A stretch of DNA of 64,000 bases. Origin: an uncultured Bacteroidales bacterium. Its GTDB lineage: Bacteria; Bacteroidota; Bacteroidia; Bacteroidales; Muribaculaceae. The notes beneath the pieces are model-generated. The model had not been told where the DNA came from. It ran no database searches and was given only the letters and a program-made list of their open reading frames with translations. Shown here one piece after another: positions 53,614 to 61,864 of this stretch (within the stretch, counting starts at the first letter, position 1; each line of letters starts with the position of its first letter). The stretch lies in NCBI GenBank assembly GCA_947573135.1, contig CANPDU010000016.1:1-64000 (forward strand). The letters are read 5' to 3'. The position numbers were made by a program, and so were the translations under genes.

Positions 53614-54327
53614 ATGCTGAATGCTGTTTTTATTTTTCTTTCGTTCTATATTATGAATGTTGGAAACGCGACGAGTGAACCGGTAAAAATGGTGAATTTA
53701 GAATATGTTATGTCCAAAGCAGAAACTATGTTTAATGTGCAATATGGTTGCCGGCAAATGCAGCTGATGGACTCTATAACGGATTATATTTATAAGACAT
53801 CGGAATGCTTTCCCAAAGACAATCTTATTAAGCAGATAACCCAACGGCCTCTGACTATAACTGTTCATAAATTGAATAGAAGGGATTACACTTACGAAGA
53901 GACTTTCTTGGGCAAAAAATGTCAGTTCTATTCTAACGGTTCCTACTATATCCGCATCAGTTTTGGAGAGTATATGGTGACAAATTTGTATGGTTTTAAG
54001 TACAATGGCCTTAATTTTGTATCGCCATGTTTTCTACAGGGTTTTTATACAACGATTAATGATTTAGTGTTAACTGGAATAACACATCTCCCCGACGATA
54101 TCGACGAAACAGGGCTTTTTTATGACTGGAGATTTGTAGTACGTGACGGGAATATAAGCACGGCATATTGCTGCTCCTTAGAAAGTTTTAAGACTTTCGA
54201 TATAAAGAAAAGGTATGAAATCGGAGGCGCAAGCTTTTTCAGACTGCTTCCACAACCGGCAAGAGAAAAAGAAGAATACGAACCGGACGATTGGATTATG
54301 GATGCGGATTTTTTAGTTCAGCAGTGA
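53614..54327 (+). CDS. Exported protein, candidate immunity for the third orphan tip
   Basis: A 237-residue protein with a signal peptide-like start (hydrophobic 4-19), AT-rich coding, six cysteines, no recognised family. It follows orphan module 3 on the same strand and ends the accessory region. By analogy with the neighbouring pairs it may protect against the JAB-like tip. Confidence 0.45.
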   Translation: MLNAVFIFLSFYIMNVGNATSEPVKMVNLEYVMSKAETMFNVQYGCRQMQLMDSITDYIYKTSECFPKDNLIKQITQRPLTITVHKLNRRDYTYEETFLGKKCQFYSNGSYYIRISFGEYMVTNLYGFKYNGLNFVSPCFLQGFYTTINDLVLTGITHLPDDIDETGLFYDWRFVVRDGNISTAYCCSLESFKTFDIKKRYEIGGASFFRLLPQPAREKEEYEPDDWIMDADFLVQQ

Positions 54328-54424
54328 TTGTCCTTTGTGAGCTTAGCGGGCTTTGTGCGGGTCGGGGGGATGCGGAAATGGAATGAATGACTTTGGGCTT
54401 GTTGCAAAAACGGATAAAAAGTTG

Positions 54425-54432
54425 TAGATTTG
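54425..54432 (+). promoter_or_regulatory. -7 box of the gal operon
   Basis: TAGATTTG, with a TTG trimer (54402-54404) 20 nt upstream. It predicts a 5' UTR of about 67 nt before galK. Confidence 0.6.
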
Positions 54433-54505
54433 TGGAGCCATAAATGTTTGGTGATAACTCTGAATAAACTAAAATCATTAACATAAAAAATTCTGCTCTA
54501 CTATC

Positions 54506-55642
54506 ATGGAAATGGAAGACAAGATCAAAAGCGAATTTCAGAAGCGTTTTGGCTCTGAGGGTAATATCTATGCGTCGGCCGGCCGTATCAATCTTATCGG
54601 CGAACATACCGACTACAACGGCGGTTTCGTGTTCCCCGGTGCGATCGACAAGTGTATCATGGCTGAAATCAAGCCTAACGGCACTGACACGGTGAGAGTA
54701 TTCTCGATCGACGTTGACGATTACGCAGAGTTCGGACTGAAAGAAGCCGACGCTCCCGAGCAGCAGTGGGCGTGCTATATATTCGGCGTATGCCGCGAGA
54801 TAATCAAACGTGACGGCAAGGTCAAGGGCTTTGACGCAGTGTTCTCGGGCAATGTGCCTCTGGGCGCGGGTCTGTCGTCATCGGCGGCTCTCGAAAGTGT
54901 GTTTGCTTTTGCTCTCAATGATCTGTTCAACGACAACACCATCGACAAATTCGAACTGGCCCGCATCGGACAGTCGACCGAGCATAACTATTGCGGCGTG
55001 AAATGCGGCATCATGGATCAGTTTGCATCTGTCTTCGGCAAGAAAGACCATCTGATGCGTCTCGACTGCCGGTCGATGGAATTCGAATATTTCCCGTTCA
55101 ACCCGCAGGGCTACCGTCTGGTGCTGGTTGACTCTGTCGTCAAGCACGAGCTCGTCGGTTCGCCTTACAACCGCCGCCGCGAGTCATGCGAGCGTGTCGC
55201 CGCACGTCTGGGACTTCAGACGCTCCGCGATGCCACGATGGAAGATCTCGACTCGATCAAGAGCGACATAAGCGCCGAGGACTATATGCGCGCCCGCTTT
55301 GTGATCGGCGAGAAGCAGCGTGTGCTCGACGTGTGCGACGCTCTGGTCAAAGGAGATTATGAGACCGTAGGCGCCAGAATGTATGAGACACACGAAGGTC
55401 TGTCGAAAGACTATGAAGTGAGCTGCGAGGAACTTGATTTCCTCAACGACGTTGCCAAAGAGTGCGGCGTGACTGGCTCGCGCATTATGGGCGGCGGCTT
55501 CGGCGGCTGCACTATCAATCTTGTGAAGGACGATCTCTATGACGGCTTTATCAAGACGGTGACAAAGAAATTCGAAGAGCGTTACGGCCATGCTCCAAAG
55601 ATCTACGATGTTGTGATCTCTGACGGAGCACACAAATGCTGA
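54506..55642 (+). CDS. galK: Galactokinase
   Basis: Phosphorylates galactose with ATP, the first step of the Leloir pathway. A GHMP kinase with the galactose signature GRINLIGEHTDYNGG (about residues 24-38), the phosphate loop PLGAGLSSSAALES, and a C-terminal GSRIMGGGFGGCT. Length 378 is normal. It overlaps the galM ORF by 7 bases. No galT is adjacent, but a nucleotidyltransferase of another family closes the operon. Confidence 0.95.
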   Translation: MEMEDKIKSEFQKRFGSEGNIYASAGRINLIGEHTDYNGGFVFPGAIDKCIMAEIKPNGTDTVRVFSIDVDDYAEFGLKEADAPEQQWACYIFGVCREIIKRDGKVKGFDAVFSGNVPLGAGLSSSAALESVFAFALNDLFNDNTIDKFELARIGQSTEHNYCGVKCGIMDQFASVFGKKDHLMRLDCRSMEFEYFPFNPQGYRLVLVDSVVKHELVGSPYNRRRESCERVAARLGLQTLRDATMEDLDSIKSDISAEDYMRARFVIGEKQRVLDVCDALVKGDYETVGARMYETHEGLSKDYEVSCEELDFLNDVAKECGVTGSRIMGGGFGGCTINLVKDDLYDGFIKTVTKKFEERYGHAPKIYDVVISDGAHKC

Positions 55643-56709
55643 GGACGATGAACAACAGAAAAACCGTTATCGAGCGCATCGACTCGCCCGAGGGGCAGAT
55701 TGTCGTGATCACGATGACCAACCGCAAGGGTGCGTCAGTCACGCTGACCAATATCGGGGCCGGCATCGTGAGCGTCGTCGTCCCCGACCGTAACGGCGAG
55801 CTTGCCGATGTGGTGATCGGATATGACGACGTAAGGGACTATTTCGGTGACGGACCGTGCGCGGGCAAAGTGCCGGGACGCTACGCCAACCGTATCGCCA
55901 AAGGTCATTTCACCCTCGACGGAGTGACCTACAGTCTGGCGATCAACAACGGACCGAACGCCCTGCACGGCGGACCGACAGGCTTTCAGAATCGTCTGTG
56001 GGACGTCGGCCTTGCCGGAGATGACGCCGTGCGCTTCACGCGCCTGAGTCCTGACGGCGAGGAGTCATACCCCGGCAATATGACAGTCGTTGCAATGTAC
56101 CGCTGGACCGATGACAACCGTCTTGAACTCACTCTCGAGGCTCAGACCGATAAACCGACGGTTGTGAATCTCACCAATCACACTTATTTCAATCTGTCGG
56201 GTCACGACTCAGGGTCGGCGCTCGATCAGGAGCTGCGGCTGTATGCGTCGCGCTATCTGCCGACTGACGAGACACTGATACCGACCGGCGAACTGTGCGC
56301 CGTGACCGGTACCCCGATGGATTTCACGAAGCCTCACCGTCTCGGACGCGATATCGAAGCCGACTTCCCGGCGCTGAAATATGGCAAAGGTTATGACAAC
56401 TGCTGGGCCGTCGACGCCTATACCCCGGGCGAGATAAGGCCGGTAGCCGAACTGTTTGATCCGGCATCGGGCCGCGCCCTCGTCGTAGAGTCCGATCAGC
56501 CGGGTGTGCAGGTCTATACAGGCAACTGGCTCGCCGGGAGTCCGAAGGGCAAAGGCGGCTATGACTATGTCGATTATGACGCTGTCGCCATCGAGTGTCA
56601 GGATTTTCCCGACGCTCCCAATCAGCCCGGCTTCCCGTCGACGCGACTGGATCCGGCCGATGTGTACAGACGTCACATTATATTCAATTTCAAAACAAAG
56701 GCTAAATGA
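55636..56709 (+). CDS. galM: Aldose 1-epimerase (galactose mutarotase)
   Basis: Interconverts alpha- and beta-galactose so that galK receives the alpha form. Signature pieces: NGPNALHGGPTGFQNR with an active-site His, NLTNHTYFNLSGH with the second His, and a late ECQDFPDAPNQP containing the catalytic glutamate. 357 residues. Two starts are possible: ATG at 55636 overlapping the galK stop codon, or ATG at 55648, which has a GAGG just before it and may be the real one. Confidence 0.93.
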   Translation: MLRTMNNRKTVIERIDSPEGQIVVITMTNRKGASVTLTNIGAGIVSVVVPDRNGELADVVIGYDDVRDYFGDGPCAGKVPGRYANRIAKGHFTLDGVTYSLAINNGPNALHGGPTGFQNRLWDVGLAGDDAVRFTRLSPDGEESYPGNMTVVAMYRWTDDNRLELTLEAQTDKPTVVNLTNHTYFNLSGHDSGSALDQELRLYASRYLPTDETLIPTGELCAVTGTPMDFTKPHRLGRDIEADFPALKYGKGYDNCWAVDAYTPGEIRPVAELFDPASGRALVVESDQPGVQVYTGNWLAGSPKGKGGYDYVDYDAVAIECQDFPDAPNQPGFPSTRLDPADVYRRHIIFNFKTKAK

Positions 56710-57605
56710 AACCTACACTCTTGGTTCTTGCTGCCGGAATGGGCAGCCGTTACGGAGGTCTGAAACAACTTGACGGTCTGGGACCTCACGGCGAAACTAT
56801 AATGGATTATTCGATCTACGACGCTCTGCGGGCAGGATTCGGCAAAGTTGTCTTCGTGATCAGAAAAGACATAGAAAAGGAATTCCGCGAGAAGATCCTG
56901 TCGAAATATGAAGGTCATATACCCGTCGAAGTGGTCTTTCAAGCTCTCGATGATCTCCCTGAAGGATTTACATGTCCCGAAGGCAGAACAAAACCCTGGG
57001 GAACCAATCATGCTGTGATGATGGCGGCCGGAGCGATAAAGGAGCCGTTTGCAGTGATCAACGCCGACGACTTTTACGGCCGCGATGCCTTTGAGGTCGT
57101 AGCGCGTCAGCTGTCGGAGATACGGCCGGGCGAATATTCGCTAGTCGGCTTCCGTGTCGGCAACACCATGAGTCCCAACGGATCGGTGGCCCGCGGAGTC
57201 TGTGCGACCGACGCGGCCGGAATGCTTACCGATGTGGCCGAGCGCAAGGATATCAGATATGACGAAGCCGGCAATATCGTCTGCACGGGCGACGACGGTC
57301 AGCTTCAGGTGCTCGCGCCAGAGACTCCGGTGTCGATGAATCTCTGGGGGCTGATGCCTGATTATTTCGATCTGTCACGACGCGAATTTGCCCGCTATCT
57401 CGAGAAGAATATCGATAATCCTAAGGCAGAAATGACTATTCCCGACTGTATGGACGGGCTGATCAAGTCGGGAGAGGCATCGGTGAAGGTGCTCGACACG
57501 ACTTCGCGATGGTTCGGCGTCACCTATGCCGGCGACCGTCCCGGAGTGGTCGAAAAATTTGCCGAACTCCACCGTCAGGGAGCCTATCCTTCGAAAATGT
57601 TCTGA
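56706..57605 (+). CDS. NTP_transferase family nucleotidyltransferase
   Basis: A 299-residue enzyme with the sugar-1-phosphate nucleotidyltransferase start LVLAAGMGSRYGGLKQLDG, and a metal-site NADDFYGRDAF. It is likely to charge a hexose-1-phosphate with a nucleotide. In an operon with galK and galM (4-base overlap), a role in turning galactose-1-phosphate into UDP-galactose in place of GalT is attractive but unproven. The tail overlaps the end of gluQ (convergent) by 22 bases. Confidence 0.8.
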   Translation: MKPTLLVLAAGMGSRYGGLKQLDGLGPHGETIMDYSIYDALRAGFGKVVFVIRKDIEKEFREKILSKYEGHIPVEVVFQALDDLPEGFTCPEGRTKPWGTNHAVMMAAGAIKEPFAVINADDFYGRDAFEVVARQLSEIRPGEYSLVGFRVGNTMSPNGSVARGVCATDAAGMLTDVAERKDIRYDEAGNIVCTGDDGQLQVLAPETPVSMNLWGLMPDYFDLSRREFARYLEKNIDNPKAEMTIPDCMDGLIKSGEASVKVLDTTSRWFGVTYAGDRPGVVEKFAELHRQGAYPSKMF

Positions 57606-58573
57606 TCGATGACGACGGAGTGCTGACGAGGTATGGCACTCCAGTCGAAAATCTCTATTAAAGATTTGGCCGAGCATGGTCCGCAATCATTTGTGATTCG
57701 GGCTATGCTCGCTAATTTTCCGATTATTTCTTCGGCGGTGAAGCGGCGCCGCAGTTCGGCCATGCTCATCGCCTCGTCGCGTTTTGACAGACGCTGACCG
57801 CGGCTGTTGCATATCAGCGGCAGATGATAATAAGCGGGCGCCGGATAGCCGAGCAGGCTGTAGATATAGAGTTGCTGAGCCGCAGACAGCAACAGATCGC
57901 ATCCGCGCACGACTTCGGTCACACCCATCAGAGCATCGTCGACAACTACGGCAAGCTGATAGGCCCATGCGCCGTCGGCGCGGCGTATCACGAAGTCGCC
58001 GCAATGGCGGTCGAGAGCCACGCACTGCCTGCCGAAGACACCGTCGGTAAACGTTATCTCATCGCCCGGAACGTAGAGCCTGACGGCGCCCACGGCGTTA
58101 GTGTCGGCGGCCGGAAACGGCGGGCGTTCGGCAGGCCGGCATGTGCCGCTGTATATGATTCTGCCGTCGGACTCATGGGGCGCCTGCGTCGCCATTATGT
58201 CGGCACGGGTGCACCGGCAGGGGTAGGTGATGCCGAGCGATCTGATCCGTTCGAGCGCTTCGGCATAAAAATCATCACGCTGGCTTTGCATGTATGGTGC
58301 GGCCGGCCCTTTGTTCTCTGTGCCTCCCTCGTCCCAGTCAAGTCCCAACCAGTCGAGATCGTCCTCGATCTGCCGGGCATATTCGGTTTTTGAGCGCTGA
58401 GGGTCGAGATCCTCGATGCGCAATATCCATTTGCCGCCAGACTTGCGGGCCGACAACCATGATATAAGAGCCGTGAAAATGTTGCCCAAATGCATTCTGC
58501 CGCTGGGCGATGGCGCAAAGCGTCCTGCCGGAACGTGCGTTTCGGCCGTTGTATCTATATGATGATCTGTCAT
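57584..58573 (-). CDS. gluQ: Glutamyl-Q tRNA(Asp) synthetase
   Basis: Attaches glutamate to queuosine-34 of tRNA-Asp. A class I synthetase core with FAPSPSGRMHLGN (HIGH-like) and QRLSKRDEA (KMSKS-like), cysteines in YPCRCTRAD and GTCRPA for zinc, and no anticodon-binding domain. This separates it from GltX. The ORF begins at 58603, but the -7 box at 58608-58601 overlaps that start, so the ATG at 58573 is used (329 residues). Confidence 0.9.
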   Translation of the reverse strand: MTDHHIDTTAETHVPAGRFAPSPSGRMHLGNIFTALISWLSARKSGGKWILRIEDLDPQRSKTEYARQIEDDLDWLGLDWDEGGTENKGPAAPYMQSQRDDFYAEALERIRSLGITYPCRCTRADIMATQAPHESDGRIIYSGTCRPAERPPFPAADTNAVGAVRLYVPGDEITFTDGVFGRQCVALDRHCGDFVIRRADGAWAYQLAVVVDDALMGVTEVVRGCDLLLSAAQQLYIYSLLGYPAPAYYHLPLICNSRGQRLSKRDEAMSMAELRRRFTAEEIIGKLASIARITNDCGPCSAKSLIEIFDWSAIPRQHSVVIDQNIFEG

Positions 58574-58600
58574 TGACAACCGAGGAATAATTTCACAATG

Positions 58601-58608
58601 CAAAGTTA
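58601..58608 (-). promoter_or_regulatory. -7 box of gluQ
   Basis: The minus strand reads TAACTTTG, 27 bases before the start at 58573. It is close to the Fic operator repeats (from 58632 on), so both genes may be affected by a bound regulator. Confidence 0.65.
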
Positions 58609-58631
58609 CGAATTTAAGGGTCGTATGATGA

Positions 58632-58693
58632 AAAATGTAGTAAGAAAAATGATAAAATGTAGTAAGAAAACGCTAATTTTGTAGTATGAAAAC
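58632..58693. promoter_or_regulatory. Three operator-like repeats of 22-bp period at the Fic start
   Basis: AAAATGTAGTAAGAAAA occurs exactly at 58632-58648 and 58654-58670. The related GTAGTATGAAAAC (58681-58693) matches 12 of 13 bases of GTAGTAAGAAAAC at the same 22-bp step and contains the Fic start codon. The period is close to two helical turns. The repeats flank the promoter box at 58674-58681. Confidence 0.7.
58674..58681 (+). promoter_or_regulatory. -7 box of the Fic gene
   Basis: A perfect TAATTTTG box whose end is 4 bases before the ATG at 58686. The transcript would be leaderless or start at the ATG. Confidence 0.55.
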
Positions 58694-59696
58694 TGCTTTA
58701 GAAGAATTAGTGGGAAGATATCGGGAGCTTGGCATAGACAGACAATTGGACTATGACAAGTTTTATCTGTATTCCATAATCACACATTCCACGGCGATTG
58801 AAGGCTCTACAATTACAGAGCTTGAAAACCAGATAATGTTTGATAACGGAATTGCCCTGAAAGGGAAAAGCCTTATCGAGCAGAATATGAACCTTGACCT
58901 GAAGGCTGCATACGATCGGGTGCTTGATTATGCACGCGATCATGCCGACATTACAGTCGACCGGTTGAAAGAATTATCGGCACTGACGATGAAAAACACC
59001 GGTTCGGAATATCATACGGCGTTGGGAGATTTCTCATCGGCAAACGGCGATATCCGTCTGTTGAACGTGACTGCCGGAGTAGGCGGACGGTCCTATATGG
59101 CATTCAATAAAGTGCCGCAGAAGCTGAAAGAATTTTGTGAGGCTCTGAATGCATCCCGGCGAATGACGGTGTCAATGTCGTTGCAGCAGCTTTATGAAAT
59201 GAGTTTTGACGCGCACTATAATCTTGTGACCATTCATCCGTGGGCCGATGGCAACGGACGAATGGCCCGGTTATTGATGAACTGGTTGCAATTTGAATAT
59301 GGACTTATCCCTTCGCGCATATTCAGTGATGATAAGGAGGAATACATAAAAGCTCTCGTTGCCACCCGAGAATACGGAGACCTGTCGATATTCCGCAGCT
59401 TCATGACTGAAACGATGGTGACGCATCTGTCGCGCGACATCGCCAGTTACGAAAAGTCAATCGGAGAAACTGAACCGATAATGTCGGCTTATCCCGCTTC
59501 AGCGGCATCCGGAAAAACACGCGATAGAGTAATTGAACTCCTCCGCCAGAATCCTAAACTCAGCTCGACTGCTCTCGCGGCAGAAATCGGCATATCAGCC
59601 AAAGGCATACAACGCCATCTTGCCAGCCTCAAAGCCGAAGGCATCATTCGTCGCATCGGGCCGAACAGAGGTGGTGAATGGCAAATTACCAGGTAG
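58686..59696 (+). CDS. Fic domain protein with intramolecular inhibitory motif and winged HTH
   Basis: A 336-residue probable AMP-transferase. N-terminal inhibitory helix motif [S/T]xxxE[G/N] as STAIEG (35-40), so it is a class II Fic protein. The active site is HPWADGNGRMAR (His184, Asp188, Arg192). The C-terminal winged helix (about 285-336, TALAAEIGISAKGIQRHLASLKAEG) could bind the repeats that overlap its own start. The target protein is unknown. The gene stands between gluQ and the Wzi-like gene, without a neighbouring antitoxin, in agreement with self-inhibition. Confidence 0.92.
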   Translation: MKTALEELVGRYRELGIDRQLDYDKFYLYSIITHSTAIEGSTITELENQIMFDNGIALKGKSLIEQNMNLDLKAAYDRVLDYARDHADITVDRLKELSALTMKNTGSEYHTALGDFSSANGDIRLLNVTAGVGGRSYMAFNKVPQKLKEFCEALNASRRMTVSMSLQQLYEMSFDAHYNLVTIHPWADGNGRMARLLMNWLQFEYGLIPSRIFSDDKEEYIKALVATREYGDLSIFRSFMTETMVTHLSRDIASYEKSIGETEPIMSAYPASAASGKTRDRVIELLRQNPKLSSTALAAEIGISAKGIQRHLASLKAEGIIRRIGPNRGGEWQITR

Positions 59697-59825
59697 ATTA
59701 ACTACAATTCATATGTCATAAGACAGAAAGATAATTAGGGCTTAAAGTGAAATTGGGCCGCGTTATTATGAGCAGAGATTAGGAGGTGAAATATCATCGA
59801 TTCATCGTCTCCGCAAATTTTTTTG

Positions 59826-59833
59826 TACCTTTA
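59826..59833 (+). promoter_or_regulatory. -7 box before the Wzi-like gene
   Basis: TACCTTTA (one mismatch to TAnnTTTG), 16 bases before the ATG at 59850. It is the best candidate start for the surface-polysaccharide genes that follow. Confidence 0.45.
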
Positions 59834-59849
59834 CAGCGTTATTTAATAT

Positions 59850-61394
59850 ATGAGAATACGATCAGTCATAAAACGGCTTATTGCAATGTCTGCGGCGCTG
59901 GGTTGCGTGGCAGGAATAAACGCTGCAGAGTTCTGTGACAGTGTGACTTACTCGGCCGCACTGCTGACAAATGCGTCGACAGGCCGCTTTGCGCCATATA
60001 TGATCGGATCGTGGAACGCTGACCGCACGACAATGAAAAATGCTGTTGAGGCAGATTTCAGTGTCGAAAGCCCGATGTCGCGCAAAGGTCGCTTCGGCTG
60101 GGGCTGGGGCGCCGAAGTGCTGACAGGCTATCAGGACATGGTCAGGTATGACCGCTATGATGCAGACAATGTTGAATGGACAACGTCGGCGATGAGGCCG
60201 TCGGCGGTATCTCTCAGGTCACTTTATGCCGAAGCGCATTACCGGAGCCTGTATATGCTTGTCGGAATGAAGAATTTCGAGTCAAAGATTGTCGACGGAC
60301 GTCTGTCGTCGGGCGATCTTATTCACAGCAACAATGCCAGGCCGATACCGGGTGTGACAGTCGGATTTATGGATTTTCAGAATATACCCTTTACCGACGG
60401 ATGGCTGCAGATAGACGGTCGGATAATGTATGGCAAGTTTTTTGATAACTCTTTCCGCCGCAAGCAATTCAACCATTATAATGATCTGATTGCTACTGAT
60501 ATTTATTATACATATAAGTACTGTTATTTCAGAACAAAGCCGACTGAGAGATTTTCGGCGATTTTCGGAATGCAGGCGGCCGGTCAGTTCGGAGGACATA
60601 CGGATGTCTATTACCGCGGTCAGTTGTGGCGCACGGAGACCCGTGGGTTCAGGCTGAAAGATGTCGTCAAGATGTTTTTCCCGACATTGGACAACGGCAA
60701 CGGTTACTATGAAGGAAACTCACTCGGGGCATGGTCGCTGAGAGCCCGTTATCGTTTTACGAACGATAATGAACTTGCCGTGTATTGGGAAAAACCGTTT
60801 GAGGACGGGTCGGGTATCGGTTGCCGCAATGGAGCCGACGGCCTCTATGGCGCGCAATTCTCATTTTCGAAAAACCGATGGCTGAAGAGTGTCGTTGTCG
60901 AGTATCTCGATTTCCGCAACCAAAGCGGCCCGTTGCATTTTGCCCCCGGCGACCATATCGATCCGTCGATCACCACCGAGGCTACCGGCGGCGACAATTA
61001 TTATAATAACGATACATACGGGCCCTATGTCAATTACGGCATGTCGATAGGATCTCCGATGCCGGTGGCTCCAATCTATAACATCAACGGTTATCCGCAG
61101 TTTATCAGCAACCGTATGCGCGGAGTGCATGCGACTGCAACAGGACAGATCTCTGATGAGCTGGCGTATAAGATCGCTGCAAGCTGGCAGAAAGGTTATG
61201 CCATGGGGCGTGTGCCCTTGCCTCATGCAAAGTCGGACGTGTCAGCTCTGGTTGAAATAGACTGGTGTGCTGACCGGATCATGAAAGGGTTGTCAGTGGA
61301 TTGCCGCGTTGCTTTCGATACCGGAGAACTGCGCGGAGATAATTTCGGAGCCGCACTCGCCGTGCGTTACACAGGCTCACTAACGTTTAAATGA
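59850..61394 (+). CDS. Capsule assembly Wzi family outer-membrane protein
   Basis: A 514-residue protein with a signal peptide (about 1-25, INAAEF) and a body rich in alternating beta strands typical of an 18-strand barrel. Segments YMIGSWNADR, LYAEAHYRSLYMLVGMKNFESK and GDHIDPSITTEATGGDNYYNN fit Wzi-like proteins in Bacteroidetes. Wzi helps attach or assemble capsule at the cell surface. It is followed closely by a lipoprotein and nonulosonic acid genes. Confidence 0.85.
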   Translation: MRIRSVIKRLIAMSAALGCVAGINAAEFCDSVTYSAALLTNASTGRFAPYMIGSWNADRTTMKNAVEADFSVESPMSRKGRFGWGWGAEVLTGYQDMVRYDRYDADNVEWTTSAMRPSAVSLRSLYAEAHYRSLYMLVGMKNFESKIVDGRLSSGDLIHSNNARPIPGVTVGFMDFQNIPFTDGWLQIDGRIMYGKFFDNSFRRKQFNHYNDLIATDIYYTYKYCYFRTKPTERFSAIFGMQAAGQFGGHTDVYYRGQLWRTETRGFRLKDVVKMFFPTLDNGNGYYEGNSLGAWSLRARYRFTNDNELAVYWEKPFEDGSGIGCRNGADGLYGAQFSFSKNRWLKSVVVEYLDFRNQSGPLHFAPGDHIDPSITTEATGGDNYYNNDTYGPYVNYGMSIGSPMPVAPIYNINGYPQFISNRMRGVHATATGQISDELAYKIAASWQKGYAMGRVPLPHAKSDVSALVEIDWCADRIMKGLSVDCRVAFDTGELRGDNFGAALAVRYTGSLTFK

Positions 61395-61404
61395 TCAGAT
61401 CTTT

Positions 61405-61857
61405 ATGGGACGACGGTTGTTGATGATAATCCTGCCACTGCTGCTATTCTGCTCCTGCCGCATGAATAACGGAGATATCGGTGACTTATTCGGATCGTGG
61501 CTTTTGTATTCTATGACAGTAGACGGGCAGACACCAGAAGATTTTGATGCCGAAGAGACCTTCTGGGAATTCCAGAATAATATCATCTCGATATCGCGTG
61601 TGGAATTTATGTATGACAAGGAAAGCCGCTGGGGCACCTGGAGTGAGGCCGACGGCAAACTTTTGCTTAACTATACTCATCATGAGCATGGGGTCAATCA
61701 GGGGACAGCGAAATATAGCGCTCCTGAATGGCTCGGCTTCCCTCCCAATCAGATTATACCGCTGACATTTGTCGAGCGAACATCCAACCGCATGTCGCTG
61801 ACCCGGACATCCGAAAACGGGGAGGTTTATGTCTATTCACTTCGTAAAATATGGTAA
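61405..61857 (+). CDS. Lipocalin-like lipoprotein
   Basis: A 150-residue protein with a lipobox FCSC (lipidated Cys about residue 18) and a small beta-barrel-like body: DLFGSWLLYSM, EFQNNIISIS, GTWSEADGKLLL. This is the strand pattern of lipocalin-like Bacteroidetes lipoproteins, ligand unknown. It begins 10 bases after the Wzi-like gene and ends 7 bases before legB. Confidence 0.65.
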   Translation: MGRRLLMIILPLLLFCSCRMNNGDIGDLFGSWLLYSMTVDGQTPEDFDAEETFWEFQNNIISISRVEFMYDKESRWGTWSEADGKLLLNYTHHEHGVNQGTAKYSAPEWLGFPPNQIIPLTFVERTSNRMSLTRTSENGEVYVYSLRKIW

Positions 61858-61864
61858 ATGCAAT

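Noticed and set aside
40374-54327. The Rhs region as an integrated mobile element
   Set aside because: No integrase, transposase, tRNA target or flanking direct repeats; local recombination between Rhs cores explains the structure better.
54328-54424. Possible terminator or attachment site after the accessory region
   Set aside because: G-rich stretches are present, but no convincing hairpin, direct repeat pair or integrase gene is visible.
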